Part shown: positions 15,004-21,151 of the stretch, one piece after another | Position numbering within the stretch: the first letter of the stretch is position 1 | Layout of the letters: each line of letters starts with the position of its first letter | Assembly: GCA_964412115.1 (NCBI GenBank) | Contig: CAYPMM010000011.1 | Span: forward strand, 1 to 24,479 | Length of the DNA: 24,479 nucleotides | DNA from: HO2-45-28 sp964412115 | GTDB taxonomy: Bacteria; Patescibacteriota; Minisyncoccia; HO2-45-28 | Reading direction: 5' to 3' | Position numbers and translations under genes: made by a program | Notes under the pieces: generated by a model | What the model was told of the DNA's origin: nothing | The model's database searches: none | What the model saw: the letters and a program-made list of their open reading frames with translations, nothing else

Positions 15004-15009
15004 TATAAT
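15004..15009 (+). promoter_or_regulatory. Probable -10 element for the VIT1/CCC1 gene
   Basis: A perfect TATAAT lies 16 bases before the ATG at 15026 and directly after the interspersed repeat. No good -35 is present at the usual spacing, so any -35 would lie inside the repeat. The leader would be only about 10 bases long. Confidence 0.4.
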
Positions 15010-15025
15010 TACCGGATAACTAAAT

Positions 15026-15730
15026 ATGGATAAACTAGAACCCAAACACAAAAAAGCCGCCGCCTATCTTAAAGACATGGTTTATGGGGCGAATGACGGA
15101 CTGGTTACAACATTCGCGGTCATAGCCGGAGTCGCCGGAGCATCTCTTGACCCGGTAGTCGTTGTTTTCCTTGGTATGGCCAACCTGTTGGCTGATGGTT
15201 TTTCTATGGCCGCTTCCAGTTTTCTGGCCACCCGTTCTGAAAGCGATGTTTTTCACCGCGAAAGAGAAGTGGAGCATTGGGAGGTGGCGCATAAACCCGA
15301 AGCCGAGGAGGGGGAAATACGGGAGATTCTTGCCAAGAAGGGCTATTCCGGCGCGGATTTGGACCAGATGACAGGGCTTGTTACTAAAAATAAAAAATTC
15401 TGGGTTGATTTGATGATGGGCGAGGAGCTCGGCCTTACGCCGGTGGGAGAGGCAAAACCGCTAAAAGGAGCCGTCACGACATTTTTGGCTTTTGTCTTGG
15501 CCGGTTTTATGCCGGTTCTGCCGTTCTTTTTTATTCGCGCCGATGACGGAGCTTTTTGGGTGTCGGCAATTCTCGCGGGCGCGATGTTTTTTGCGGTAGG
15601 AGCGCTAAGAACCATTTTCACCCGTCGAGCGTGGTTTTGGTCGGGACTTGAGATGTTTTTTGTCGGCGGTCTTGCCGCCCTTATTTCCTACGGAGTCGGA
15701 TTTTTAATTAGAGCCGTGATTAGCTACTAA
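15026..15730 (+). CDS. VIT1/CCC1-family metal transporter
   Basis: The 234-aa membrane protein has the VIT1/CCC1 layout. The N-terminal DMVYGANDGLVTTFAVIAGVAGA first-helix block (about 17-39) is followed by a second helix with MANLLADGFSMAASSFLATRSE. A cytosolic acidic, metal-binding-like helical domain spans about 75-140 (EREVEHWEVAHKPEAEEGEI, VDLMMGEELGL), and three more helices run to the C-terminus. The family exports Fe2+ and Mn2+ from the cytosol, probably as an H+ antiporter. Which metal is carried here cannot be told. The gene is alone on its strand and ends at a large hairpin. Confidence 0.9.
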   Translation: MDKLEPKHKKAAAYLKDMVYGANDGLVTTFAVIAGVAGASLDPVVVVFLGMANLLADGFSMAASSFLATRSESDVFHREREVEHWEVAHKPEAEEGEIREILAKKGYSGADLDQMTGLVTKNKKFWVDLMMGEELGLTPVGEAKPLKGAVTTFLAFVLAGFMPVLPFFFIRADDGAFWVSAILAGAMFFAVGALRTIFTRRAWFWSGLEMFFVGGLAALISYGVGFLIRAVISY

Positions 15731-15837
15731 AAAAACCGATGTTTGGCCGCGGCGACTCGGGTTGGCGGTGGGATCGGGTTGCGGCGCGAAGCGCCATAAA
15801 AATATAGGCGCGGAGCCGCGGATAAATTTCGGTTTTT
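15731..15837. terminator. Compound nested hairpin between convergent genes
   Basis: Three nested perfect stems are visible: 15731-15739 with 15829-15837 (9 bp), 15747-15753 with 15815-15821 (7 bp) and a tip 15783-15787 with 15791-15795 (5 bp). The outer stem ends in A5/T5, so both strands carry a terminator-like T run. The inner stretch is GC-rich and contains no ORF. It separates the convergent VIT1/CCC1 and HtrA genes. Confidence 0.65.
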
Positions 15838-15847
15838 ATTAAACTTG

Positions 15848-16915
15848 TTACCGATGCAGTAAAAACTCTTCAAGCACTATTTTCTTTTGCAATTTTTTGC
15901 CCTCTCTTAAAATTTCCATTCCTATCTCGTCTCCTATCTGGCAGGAGGCGATTATGTCTTCCAGAGTTTCATCCTCGGTTATTTTTTTGCTGTTGAAAGC
16001 AAGAATGACATCATATTCCTGAAGCCCGGCTTTGTCGGCAGCGCTCCCCGGAATTATGGCCACATCCCCGGGCATGCCCTCGTTCATTATCAGCGCTCCG
16101 TGGTCAATCGGCAGGCGGAATTTTTTTTGCAAATTTTTGTTTAAAATCATGTATCTGACTCCGAAAAACGGACGGCGTATACGGCCGTATTTTTTGATTT
16201 CCTCAAGGTCTTTTTTGGCCCGATCTATGGGAATGGCAAAACCTATGTTTTGCGCTCCAAATACAACCGCTGAATTTATGCCCACCGCGCGCCCGTCCAA
16301 ATTTACCAATGGCCCGCCGGAGTTGCCCGGATTTATGGCCGCGTCAGTCTGAATAAGCCCGCGCAGTTTTTCCTGATGCCCCGCGAAATCGGTCATCGCG
16401 GTAATGAACCGCGAAAGTCCGGACACCACGCCGGTTGAGACGGTGTTTTGAAACTCACCCAACGCGTTGCCGATGGCAATCACCGATTGTCCAAGCTCGA
16501 GGTTTTTAGCAGTTGCCATTTCAACCATTGGCGAGTTTTTGACTTCAATTTTAAGTATGGCGACGTCGTTTATCGGGTCGCGGGCGAGTATTTTTGTTTC
16601 GTATTTTTTATTGTCTGAAGTAATGACGCTATAAACCGCTCTGGGGTCGGCTATGACATGCTTGTTTGTGAGTATCGTGCCGCTTTTATCTATGAAAAAT
16701 CCGGAGCCTCCGCCCATTTTAACCCGGCCGTGCTCGTCTGTCGGGGCTTGCCTCAGACGCGATTCCAAAAGAGACTGCTCTCTGGGGTCAAGAGTATAAA
16801 ATTCTTCGGGCAAATCGGCCGCGATTTCTTGCAAGTCTTTGGTTACGGCAATACTTACCACCGCCGGCATCACCGATTTGACCGCGCTTATAACTTGTTT
16901 TTGATAGTCAGCCAT
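15848..16915 (-). CDS. htrA: HtrA/DegP-type serine protease with one PDZ domain
   Basis: The protein has 355 aa. The trypsin-like domain has the full triad: H86 in TNKHVI, D117 in NDVAIL and S199 in NPGNSGGP. One PDZ domain spans about 260-345 (MPGDVAIIPGSAADKAGLQEYDVILAFN). Family members degrade misfolded proteins, normally outside the cytoplasm. Here the N-terminus (MADYQKQVISAVKSVMPAVVSIAV) starts at the protease domain, with neither a signal peptide nor a membrane anchor. Either the protein works in the cytoplasm or the real start is missing; no in-frame extension with a hydrophobic segment is visible. A weak -10 (TATAGT, minus strand 16929-16924) precedes the start. Confidence 0.92.
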   Translation of the reverse strand: MADYQKQVISAVKSVMPAVVSIAVTKDLQEIAADLPEEFYTLDPREQSLLESRLRQAPTDEHGRVKMGGGSGFFIDKSGTILTNKHVIADPRAVYSVITSDNKKYETKILARDPINDVAILKIEVKNSPMVEMATAKNLELGQSVIAIGNALGEFQNTVSTGVVSGLSRFITAMTDFAGHQEKLRGLIQTDAAINPGNSGGPLVNLDGRAVGINSAVVFGAQNIGFAIPIDRAKKDLEEIKKYGRIRRPFFGVRYMILNKNLQKKFRLPIDHGALIMNEGMPGDVAIIPGSAADKAGLQEYDVILAFNSKKITEDETLEDIIASCQIGDEIGMEILREGKKLQKKIVLEEFLLHR

Positions 16916-16939
16916 AATCTCTAACTATACACCAAAACG

Positions 16940-16971
16940 CCAAAAAAACAAAAAAACCGCCCGTGGGGCGG
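16940..16971 (-). terminator. Terminator of the 140-aa unknown gene
   Basis: On the minus strand a CCGCCC/GGGCGG stem (16971-16966 with 16962-16957, loop CAC) is followed by a T7-G-T7 run (16956-16942), just past the stop at 16984. Confidence 0.75.
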
Positions 16972-16983
16972 ATTTGTTTTATT

Positions 16984-17406
16984 CTACGAAATCGTTTTTA
17001 GTTCCTCGGAAGCGCTGATGACGCCGTATCTTATGGCTGAATAGTTGGGCAGAGCGGCGACCACTCTTTCTTTTAAGAATGTATTCATTTTTTCAACTTC
17101 TTTTTTTACAAACTCTCTAATTTCATTAGAGGATTTTTTATCGTCGCCTTCAACCATAAAGCCCAGAGCGCGAGACGCCGCCAATCGGATATTTAATTCA
17201 AGGATGTTGACTTTTTGGTCCATGACCGACAAGACTTCGCAGATAAACGGATTTTCGGACTCGCGCCTCTCAACCCCAAACAGTTTTTCAAATAATTGCG
17301 GCAATATAACATCCTTTCTTTTGAGGGTGCTGAGGGTTTCCTCAATCATTGGTTTTAAAGCCGTAAGTTCTCTGTTAACACTGCTGACGATTTCATACGC
17401 GGGCAC
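16984..17406 (-). CDS. Unknown 140-aa helical protein
   Basis: I take the GTG at 17406, which has a GAGGAG site 6-7 bases upstream. The frame stays open further upstream, but that part overlaps tRNA-Arg and the spacer before it. The product is mostly charged and helical (VNRELTALKPMIEETLSTLKRKD, SNEIREFVKKEVEKMNTFLKERVV), with one cysteine and no membrane segment or recognisable motif. It resembles a small soluble helical-bundle protein. It is divergent from tRNA-Arg and has its own promoter and terminator, so it appears to be a single-gene unit. Function is unknown. Confidence 0.65.
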   Translation of the reverse strand: MPAYEIVSSVNRELTALKPMIEETLSTLKRKDVILPQLFEKLFGVERRESENPFICEVLSVMDQKVNILELNIRLAASRALGFMVEGDDKKSSNEIREFVKKEVEKMNTFLKERVVAALPNYSAIRYGVISASEELKTIS

Positions 17407-17446
17407 GTTTTTCTCCTCATTGCCAAAGAGCCAAATAATTATTAAC

Positions 17447-17475
17447 ATAATAGCACAAAGGCCCTCGTAGTTCAA
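17447..17475 (-). promoter_or_regulatory. Promoter for the 140-aa gene, -35 inside tRNA-Arg
   Basis: On the minus strand TTGAAC (17475-17470) and TATTAT (17452-17447) are 17 bases apart, about 40 bases upstream of the GTG start. The -35 falls in the D-arm region of the divergent tRNA-Arg gene. A + strand CATAAT (17446-17451), a plausible -10 for the tRNA, overlaps the minus -10. Confidence 0.45.
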
Positions 17476-17535
17476 TGGACAGAACAACTCCGTCCTAAGG
17501 AATAGATGACCGTTCGATTCGGTCCGAGGGCACCA
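17461..17535 (+). tRNA. tRNA-Arg(CCU), CCA encoded
   Basis: The acceptor GCCCTCG (17461-17467) pairs with CGAGGGC (17525-17531), the discriminator is A (17532) and CCA is encoded at 17533-17535. The anticodon loop GTCCTAA gives CCT. The anticodon stem ACTCC/GGAAT has one C-A mismatch. The final A of CCA is also the A of the ATG of the next gene. Confidence 0.93.
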
Positions 17536-18116
17536 TGATATTTTTCACGGGTCAGGGGGACGATGGAAAAACCGGCCGATTCGGCTGTGACCAAAGGATT
17601 TCCAAAAGCTCGGCCGCAGCCGAAGCGCTTGGAAGCGTGGACGAAATAAATTCTTTTTTGGGTATTTGCAAAGTGAAGGCGCGGGGCGCTTTTTCCGCCC
17701 AAGGCGGACCAGCCGCGGGCTGGGATGTAGCGGGCATACCCGCCGAAAATTTAATTTCCGAAATTCAAAACGATCTTTTTATAATTCAGGCCGAGCTCGG
17801 AGGGTATTCCAAAATTAAGTTCGGCTCCGACAAAATAAAAAAACTTGAGGAATACATAAATTGGATTGAAAAAGAGCTTCCGCCAATAAAAACTTTTTTT
17901 GTGGCGGGAGGGACGGAATTGTCGGCTCTTTTTGACTACGCGCGGACACTGGCGCGAAGAGCCGAGCGCAAAACGGTATTCATGTCAGAACAGTCGCCGG
18001 ACGAATTTAATCCCGAAATTTTGGCATATCTCAACCGCCTTTCAAGCATACTTTACGCTCTGGCGCGTTTTGCTAACCACAAAGCCGGTGTTCCCGAAGA
18101 ACCGCCAAAGTATTGA
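17535..18116 (+). CDS. PduO-type ATP:cob(I)alamin adenosyltransferase
   Basis: This 193-aa cytoplasmic helical-bundle enzyme transfers the adenosyl group of ATP to cob(I)alamin, producing coenzyme B12. The N-terminal ATP-binding motif FTGQGDDGKTG is at residues 4-14, LGSVDEINSFLG (32-43) follows, and the C-terminal YARTLARRAER and AYLNRLSSILYALARFAN blocks are all present. An insert (VKARGAFSAQGGPAAGWDVAG) sits after the first helix. Because the ATP motif starts at residue 4, the ATG at 17535 must be the start, and it shares its first base with the last base of the tRNA-Arg CCA. No separate ribosome-binding site is possible except within the tRNA. No B12 biosynthesis gene or B12-dependent enzyme is in the window. 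Confidence 0.9.
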   Translation: MIFFTGQGDDGKTGRFGCDQRISKSSAAAEALGSVDEINSFLGICKVKARGAFSAQGGPAAGWDVAGIPAENLISEIQNDLFIIQAELGGYSKIKFGSDKIKKLEEYINWIEKELPPIKTFFVAGGTELSALFDYARTLARRAERKTVFMSEQSPDEFNPEILAYLNRLSSILYALARFANHKAGVPEEPPKY

Positions 18117-18120
18117 GGCG

Positions 18121-18149
18121 TTGAAATAAGGCGCGACTCGTTTTATAAT
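18121..18149 (+). promoter_or_regulatory. Strong promoter of tRNA-Ala
   Basis: TTGAAA (18121-18126), a 17-base spacer and TATAAT (18144-18149) end 20 bases before the mature tRNA-Ala 5' end. It may also drive the downstream CcdA-family genes by read-through. Confidence 0.75.
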
Positions 18150-18169
18150 TTATGTTGAATTTAGCAAAT

Positions 18170-18240
18170 GGGCCCGTGGTATAGTGGTAACACAGATCCA
18201 TGGCATGGATCAGTCAGGGGTTCGACTCCCCTCGGGTCCA
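18170..18240 (+). tRNA. tRNA-Ala(GGC)
   Basis: The acceptor GGGCCCG (18170-18176) pairs with CGGGTCC (18233-18239) and contains the G3-U70 wobble that identifies alanine tRNAs. The discriminator is A (18240). The anticodon stem GATCC/GGATC closes ATGGCAT, giving anticodon GGC. CCA is not encoded. Confidence 0.95.
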
Positions 18241-18345
18241 CAAAAACAACGAGCGAAGCGATTGACGAGCGCAGGCGAGGAAATACTGAGACCAGTAGGT
18301 CGAATGTACTATGTTTTTGTAGGACACCGAGCGTAGCGAGGTGTA
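18241..18345 (+). repeat. Structured non-coding leader with GAGCG repeats
   Basis: Between tRNA-Ala and the second CcdA gene there is an 8-bp stem CAAAAACA/TGTTTTTG (18241-18248 with 18312-18319). It encloses a TACTG-AGAC-CAGTA hairpin (18284-18297) and is followed by ACACC...GGTGT (about 18324-18344) around GAGCGTAGCGA. The motif GAGCG-N-AGCGA occurs twice (near 18251 and 18329). It could be a terminator/attenuator or copies of an interspersed repeat. No ORF is convincing here. Confidence 0.45.
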
Positions 18346-18373
18346 ATACATTCACTACTACCAGCATATAATT

Positions 18374-19345
18374 ATGACATCCAAAATCCGCAACAGTTTA
18401 ATCATTTTTTCTTTCTTTCTCCTCTCGATAACTATCATCGGTATCTTTTGGCTTGTTACCACGCCGGGGGTAGAAGCCGGACTTGTTTTCGCCTACGCCG
18501 CCGGCCTTTCCATGATTTTTTTGCCCTGCACCTTGCCTTTGGTATTTGTCATTGTGCCTCTGGCAATGAAGCAATCACCGCTCAAGGGACTTACAATGTC
18601 AGTGCTTTTCGGACTTGGGCTTGCCATTACGCTTTCTATTTACGGCGCGGCCGTTGCTTGGGTCGGCGGATTTATTGGCATGAATGCTATTATTCGCTGG
18701 ATGTTCGGGATTGCCGGAGCGATGGCGTTTGTATTCGGACTTTCTGAATTGAAGCTTCTCACCGTGCATTTGCCTTTTATGGCGAAAGTATTGCCAACCT
18801 CGCTCCAAAAAAGCGGCGATTATTCAAAGTCGTTTTTCATGGGATTATTCTTGGGCAACGCCGGCGTGGGCTGCCCCAATCCTGCGTTCTATGTGCTGCT
18901 CACCTATATTGCGACCGTTGGAAGCGTAAGCGATGGAATTTTTTTGGGAGTGGTGCATGGCTTGGGAAGAGCCACGCCCCTTATTTTCCTCGTCATTCTC
19001 GCCATCCTCGGCATCAATACTCTTGACTGGGTCAGCCGTTCGCAAGAAAAAGTTGAAAGATTTATGGCGTGGGGACTCATCGGCATCGGCGCGTATCTTT
19101 TTCAATATCTGCCGTTTAAGATGGCGTTTTGGGAGGACTCAATTTTTCATGTTGTGTGGAATGATATTGTAACGAGAACTTTGCCAAGCATAGCCGAAAG
19201 CGAGAGAATCGAAGAACTGCTGAACATTCAAGGGGGTACTGCCATCATTTTGCCGTGGGTGCTTATCGGTTTTATGGTCGGAGCGGTTATTATTTGGGAC
19301 GCGTTTGTTCGGCATAAAAAGTTATCACAAAACCAAGTCATATAA
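18374..19345 (+). CDS. Second CcdA/DsbD-family membrane protein
   Basis: The protein has 323 aa with seven or more hydrophobic segments. The CcdA signatures are MIFLPCTLPLVFV near residue 50 and GLFLGNAGVGCPNPAFYVLL near 165, each bearing a conserved Cys-Pro or Cys-adjacent proline. It is longer than the CcdA at 2527-3285, with an extra N-terminal helix (8-30) and a C-terminal region containing one more helix (about 290-312). It probably carries reducing equivalents across the membrane for the small CxxC protein encoded downstream. It shares its stop with the next start (TAATG), so the two are translationally coupled. No ribosome-binding site is evident before the ATG. Confidence 0.82.
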   Translation: MTSKIRNSLIIFSFFLLSITIIGIFWLVTTPGVEAGLVFAYAAGLSMIFLPCTLPLVFVIVPLAMKQSPLKGLTMSVLFGLGLAITLSIYGAAVAWVGGFIGMNAIIRWMFGIAGAMAFVFGLSELKLLTVHLPFMAKVLPTSLQKSGDYSKSFFMGLFLGNAGVGCPNPAFYVLLTYIATVGSVSDGIFLGVVHGLGRATPLIFLVILAILGINTLDWVSRSQEKVERFMAWGLIGIGAYLFQYLPFKMAFWEDSIFHVVWNDIVTRTLPSIAESERIEELLNIQGGTAIILPWVLIGFMVGAVIIWDAFVRHKKLSQNQVI

Positions 19346-19500
19346 TGAATACAATGTTTTCAACCATCCAAGTTGTTTATGCCCACGAAGAAGGAGCGAC
19401 CACCGTAACTCCCGACAATACCCTCGGCCCCATTTTAGCGTTAGCTATTATCATCTTGGCCATAGTCGCAGCCAAGTACATTAAAAAGATTAATAAATAA
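19345..19500 (+). CDS. 51-aa single-helix membrane protein
   Basis: The ATG overlaps the preceding stop by one base (TAATG). The 51-aa product has a short polar segment (YAHEEGATTVTPDNT), one hydrophobic helix (LGPILALAIIILAIVAAKY, about 27-45) and a lysine-rich tail (KYIKKINK). The tail fits the positive-inside rule, giving N-outside topology with an acidic/His extracytoplasmic segment. No family is recognised. The coupling to the CcdA-like gene suggests an accessory subunit; this is inference. Confidence 0.7.
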   Translation: MNTMFSTIQVVYAHEEGATTVTPDNTLGPILALAIIILAIVAAKYIKKINK

Positions 19501-19507
19501 AACTATT

Positions 19508-19774
19508 ATGAATAAAGAAATTAACCTGACCCTCGTTACTCGCGAAGGGTGCGTGCATTGCGCGCAGACGAAAGAGCTCTTAAAAAAGCTCCAGCCCGAG
19601 TACCCCGAACTTGTGGTGGAGGAAATAGACATGACAACGCCACAAGGGCAAGAACTCATCAGTAAATACAGCATTATGTCGAGCCCCGGAGTTATCGTTA
19701 ACGGTGAGATGTTCTCTATGGGTGGGACTACGGAAAAGGAGTTAAGAGAAAAATTTACCGCATTAAGGAGTTAA
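19508..19774 (+). CDS. Small thioredoxin-fold protein, CVHC
   Basis: This 88-aa thioredoxin/glutaredoxin-fold protein has the active site CVHC (C15, C18) after the first strand (NLTLVTREG). A cis-proline SSPGVIVNGE follows near residue 58, then the GGTTEKELREKF helix. No export signal is seen, so it is probably cytoplasmic and feeds electrons to, or accepts them from, the CcdA-like protein two genes upstream. It belongs with the small redox-active disulfide proteins. Confidence 0.82.
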   Translation: MNKEINLTLVTREGCVHCAQTKELLKKLQPEYPELVVEEIDMTTPQGQELISKYSIMSSPGVIVNGEMFSMGGTTEKELREKFTALRS

Positions 19775-19778
19775 GTTG

Positions 19779-19808
19779 TTGTACATGAGATATATAAAAG
19801 ATTATAAT
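19779..19808 (+). promoter_or_regulatory. Promoter of the DsrE-family gene
   Basis: TTGTAC (19779-19784), an 18-base spacer and TATAAT (19803-19808) end 16 bases before the ATG at 19825. The leader would be about 10 bases with no ribosome-binding site, so the mRNA is nearly leaderless. Confidence 0.6.
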
Positions 19809-19824
19809 TAACACCGCACATAAT

Positions 19825-20187
19825 ATGAACAAAAAAATTACCATCATTCTTCTGGCGGATAAAAGCACTCACGAAAATATGGGCCGCGCTTTGCACGCTT
19901 TGCTTTACGCCAAACAGATAAAATCAAAAGGGCTTGAGGTTGAGCTGATTTTTGACGGCGGCGGCGCCGAGTGGGCCGCGGAATTTCCCAAAAACGAGCA
20001 CTTTAAAAAACTTCATCAGGAGCTTCTTGAGGGCGGAGTTGTTAAGGGCGTGTGTTCATTTTGCGCCGGAGCTTTCCATGTAGCCGATGAGCTTAAAGCG
20101 TCGGGAGTTAATTTCATAAATGAGGACAACGGCCATCCCGATATCGGCGCGCGTATTGCCGATGGTTGGGAAATAATGGTTATTTAA
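19825..20187 (+). CDS. DsrE-family sulfur-relay-like protein
   Basis: This 120-aa protein has the alternating beta-alpha pattern of DsrE/DsrF-like proteins: ITIILLADKSTHENMGRALHALLYAKQIKSKG, then LEVELIFDGGGAEW, then a GVCSFCAGAFHVADELKASG block with C77 and C80. DsrE-type proteins carry sulfur as persulfide on a conserved cysteine, or bind small molecules. With C77-x2-C80 and the thiol-redox genes just upstream, a sulfur or disulfide exchange role is likely. It has its own promoter but continues the same strand and theme. Confidence 0.8.
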   Translation: MNKKITIILLADKSTHENMGRALHALLYAKQIKSKGLEVELIFDGGGAEWAAEFPKNEHFKKLHQELLEGGVVKGVCSFCAGAFHVADELKASGVNFINEDNGHPDIGARIADGWEIMVI

Positions 20188-20231
20188 ACTGAAGCCGCGG
20201 GAAAACACGGCTTAAAAATTGTTTGCGAAAA

Positions 20232-20261
20232 AATACCCCCCCCGCTCCAATGGAGCGGGGG
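20232..20261 (-). terminator. Terminator of the 65-aa zinc-knuckle gene
   Basis: A perfect 10-bp GC-rich stem (20239-20248 with 20252-20261, loop of 3) is followed on the minus strand by GGGTATTTTTTCG. A weaker AAGCCG/CGGCTT hairpin (20192-20197 with 20208-20213) may end the DsrE gene on the + strand. Confidence 0.75.
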
Positions 20262-20279
20262 TTGCGCGAGCCGATTAAA

Positions 20280-20477
20280 TTAAATTTTTAGTTCGTCTCT
20301 CGGTTTTACGGGCATGTTTGAACCCGAGCATGGCCGCGGAGGAAATTTTCCTCCGGTTTTATTGTGTCGAACAAGAAATTTTATTCCTTTTCTTTCCGTA
20401 AAAGCAATTGGCTGTTTGCACACCTCACATATGCCTAAAATGGATTTGTCGAAAAGTGGTTTATCAAGCTTGATCAC
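20280..20477 (-). CDS. 65-aa protein with zinc-knuckle-like Cys/His pattern
   Basis: The start is GTG at 20477 with AGGGGG about 7 bases upstream. The 65-aa product contains C17-x2-C20 (CEVCKQPI), a later RHNKTGG histidine and C50 (PPRPCSGSN). That is three or four potential zinc ligands in the arrangement of a small zinc ribbon, with one ligand unclear. A near-consensus promoter upstream and a strong terminator downstream show that this short ORF is a real transcription unit. I do not recognise a named family. Confidence 0.65.
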   Translation of the reverse strand: MIKLDKPLFDKSILGICEVCKQPIAFTERKGIKFLVRHNKTGGKFPPRPCSGSNMPVKPRDELKI

Positions 20478-20525
20478 TTTCGCCCCCTGTTTTTCTGTGA
20501 AAAACCCGATTCCCGATCTTTTCTA

Positions 20526-20553
20526 ATTATACACGAAAAAATAAAAATGTCAA
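20526..20553 (-). promoter_or_regulatory. Near-consensus promoter of the 65-aa gene
   Basis: On the minus strand TTGACA (20553-20548) and TATAAT (20531-20526) are 16 bases apart; both hexamers are perfect. This is the strongest promoter visible in the window and drives the small zinc-knuckle gene at 20477. Confidence 0.8.
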
Positions 20554-20592
20554 GTTTTTGTGTTTGTGGGCGCGCCGGATTAACATAACAGG

Positions 20593-21078
20593 ATGATTAA
20601 AACCGGATTAAAAATCATAGTTTTATTTCTGGCGATATTGGCTGCTCTAGGTTATGTTTATTCAATAAAAACAAAAAATGATAATTTGCCCGAAAAATAT
20701 AACAGACTGTCCGTAAGCGTCGCCGGCAGAGAACTTATGGCCGATGTCGCCGACACTCCAGAAAAAAAAGCTCTTGGCTTATCCGGCAGGGAAAAATTGG
20801 AGAAAAACGAAGGGATGATTTTTATTTTTTCGGAGTCGGCTTCGCGCCAGTTCTGGATGAAAGACATGCGTTTCGCGCTGGATATAATCTGGCTGGATGA
20901 AAATAAAAAAATAGTTGATATAACGAAAAACGCCTTGCCCGAATCTTACTTGTCCCGAGCGGAGTCGAGGGGCCCCGAAAAATTTTCGTCCAAAGCGCCC
21001 GCTAAATACGTTTTGGAAGTAAACGCCGGCTTTGCCGATGAAAACAAAATAAAAATCGGAGACGAAGTTTTGTTTTAA
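20593..21078 (+). CDS. DUF192 protein with N-terminal anchor and in-frame repeat insertion
   Basis: The protein has 161 aa. A membrane anchor or signal segment (residues 5-24) precedes the DUF192 domain: VAGRELMADVADTPEKKALGLSGREKL (43-69), EGMIFIF, RQFWMKDMRFALDIIWLDENKKIVDI (85-110) and the terminal APAKYVLEVNAGF. DUF192 proteins are small beta-rich exported proteins without an assigned reaction. Residues 120-127 (LSRAESRG) interrupt the usual Y-P-x-x-F stretch. They are encoded by a copy of the interspersed repeat also seen at 14976-15000; without it the sequence reads ESY-PEKF as in relatives. The frame is kept, so the gene is probably still functional. Confidence 0.88.
   Translation: MIKTGLKIIVLFLAILAALGYVYSIKTKNDNLPEKYNRLSVSVAGRELMADVADTPEKKALGLSGREKLEKNEGMIFIFSESASRQFWMKDMRFALDIIWLDENKKIVDITKNALPESYLSRAESRGPEKFSSKAPAKYVLEVNAGFADENKIKIGDEVLF
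20948..20972. repeat. Interspersed repeat, copy 2 (inside DUF192)
   Basis: The 25-bp stretch beginning ACTTGTCCCGAGCG matches 14976-15000 at 21 of 25 positions and lies within codons 119-127 of the DUF192 gene. The extra segment relative to the family pattern is 24 bases (8 codons), so the reading frame is preserved. Confidence 0.72.
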
Positions 21079-21085
21079 CCGTCCT

Positions 21086-21114
21086 TTGACATCGGCCGCG
21101 TATAGATATAAAAT
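21086..21114 (+). promoter_or_regulatory. Promoter of the 165-aa unknown gene
   Basis: TTGACA (21086-21091), a 17-base spacer and TAAAAT (21109-21114) end 37 bases before the ATG at 21152, which also has a GGGGG ribosome-binding site. Confidence 0.65.
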
Positions 21115-21151
21115 AGCGGTTAGTTGACGCCTGTTTTAAAGGGGGTGTTTT

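Noticed and set aside
14794..15051. Minus-strand 85-aa ORF containing the peptide PFDYAQGK
   Set aside because: It overlaps the end of the aminotransferase gene, its terminator and the interspersed repeat. The peptide is a translation of the repeat, a common false gene.
17407..17487. Longer start for the 140-aa gene
   Set aside because: The extension overlaps tRNA-Arg and its promoter. The GTG at 17406 has a strong GAGGAG site.
18367..18372. TATAAT just before the second CcdA gene
   Set aside because: It ends one base before the ATG, so a transcript from it would start inside the gene after the only plausible start codon.
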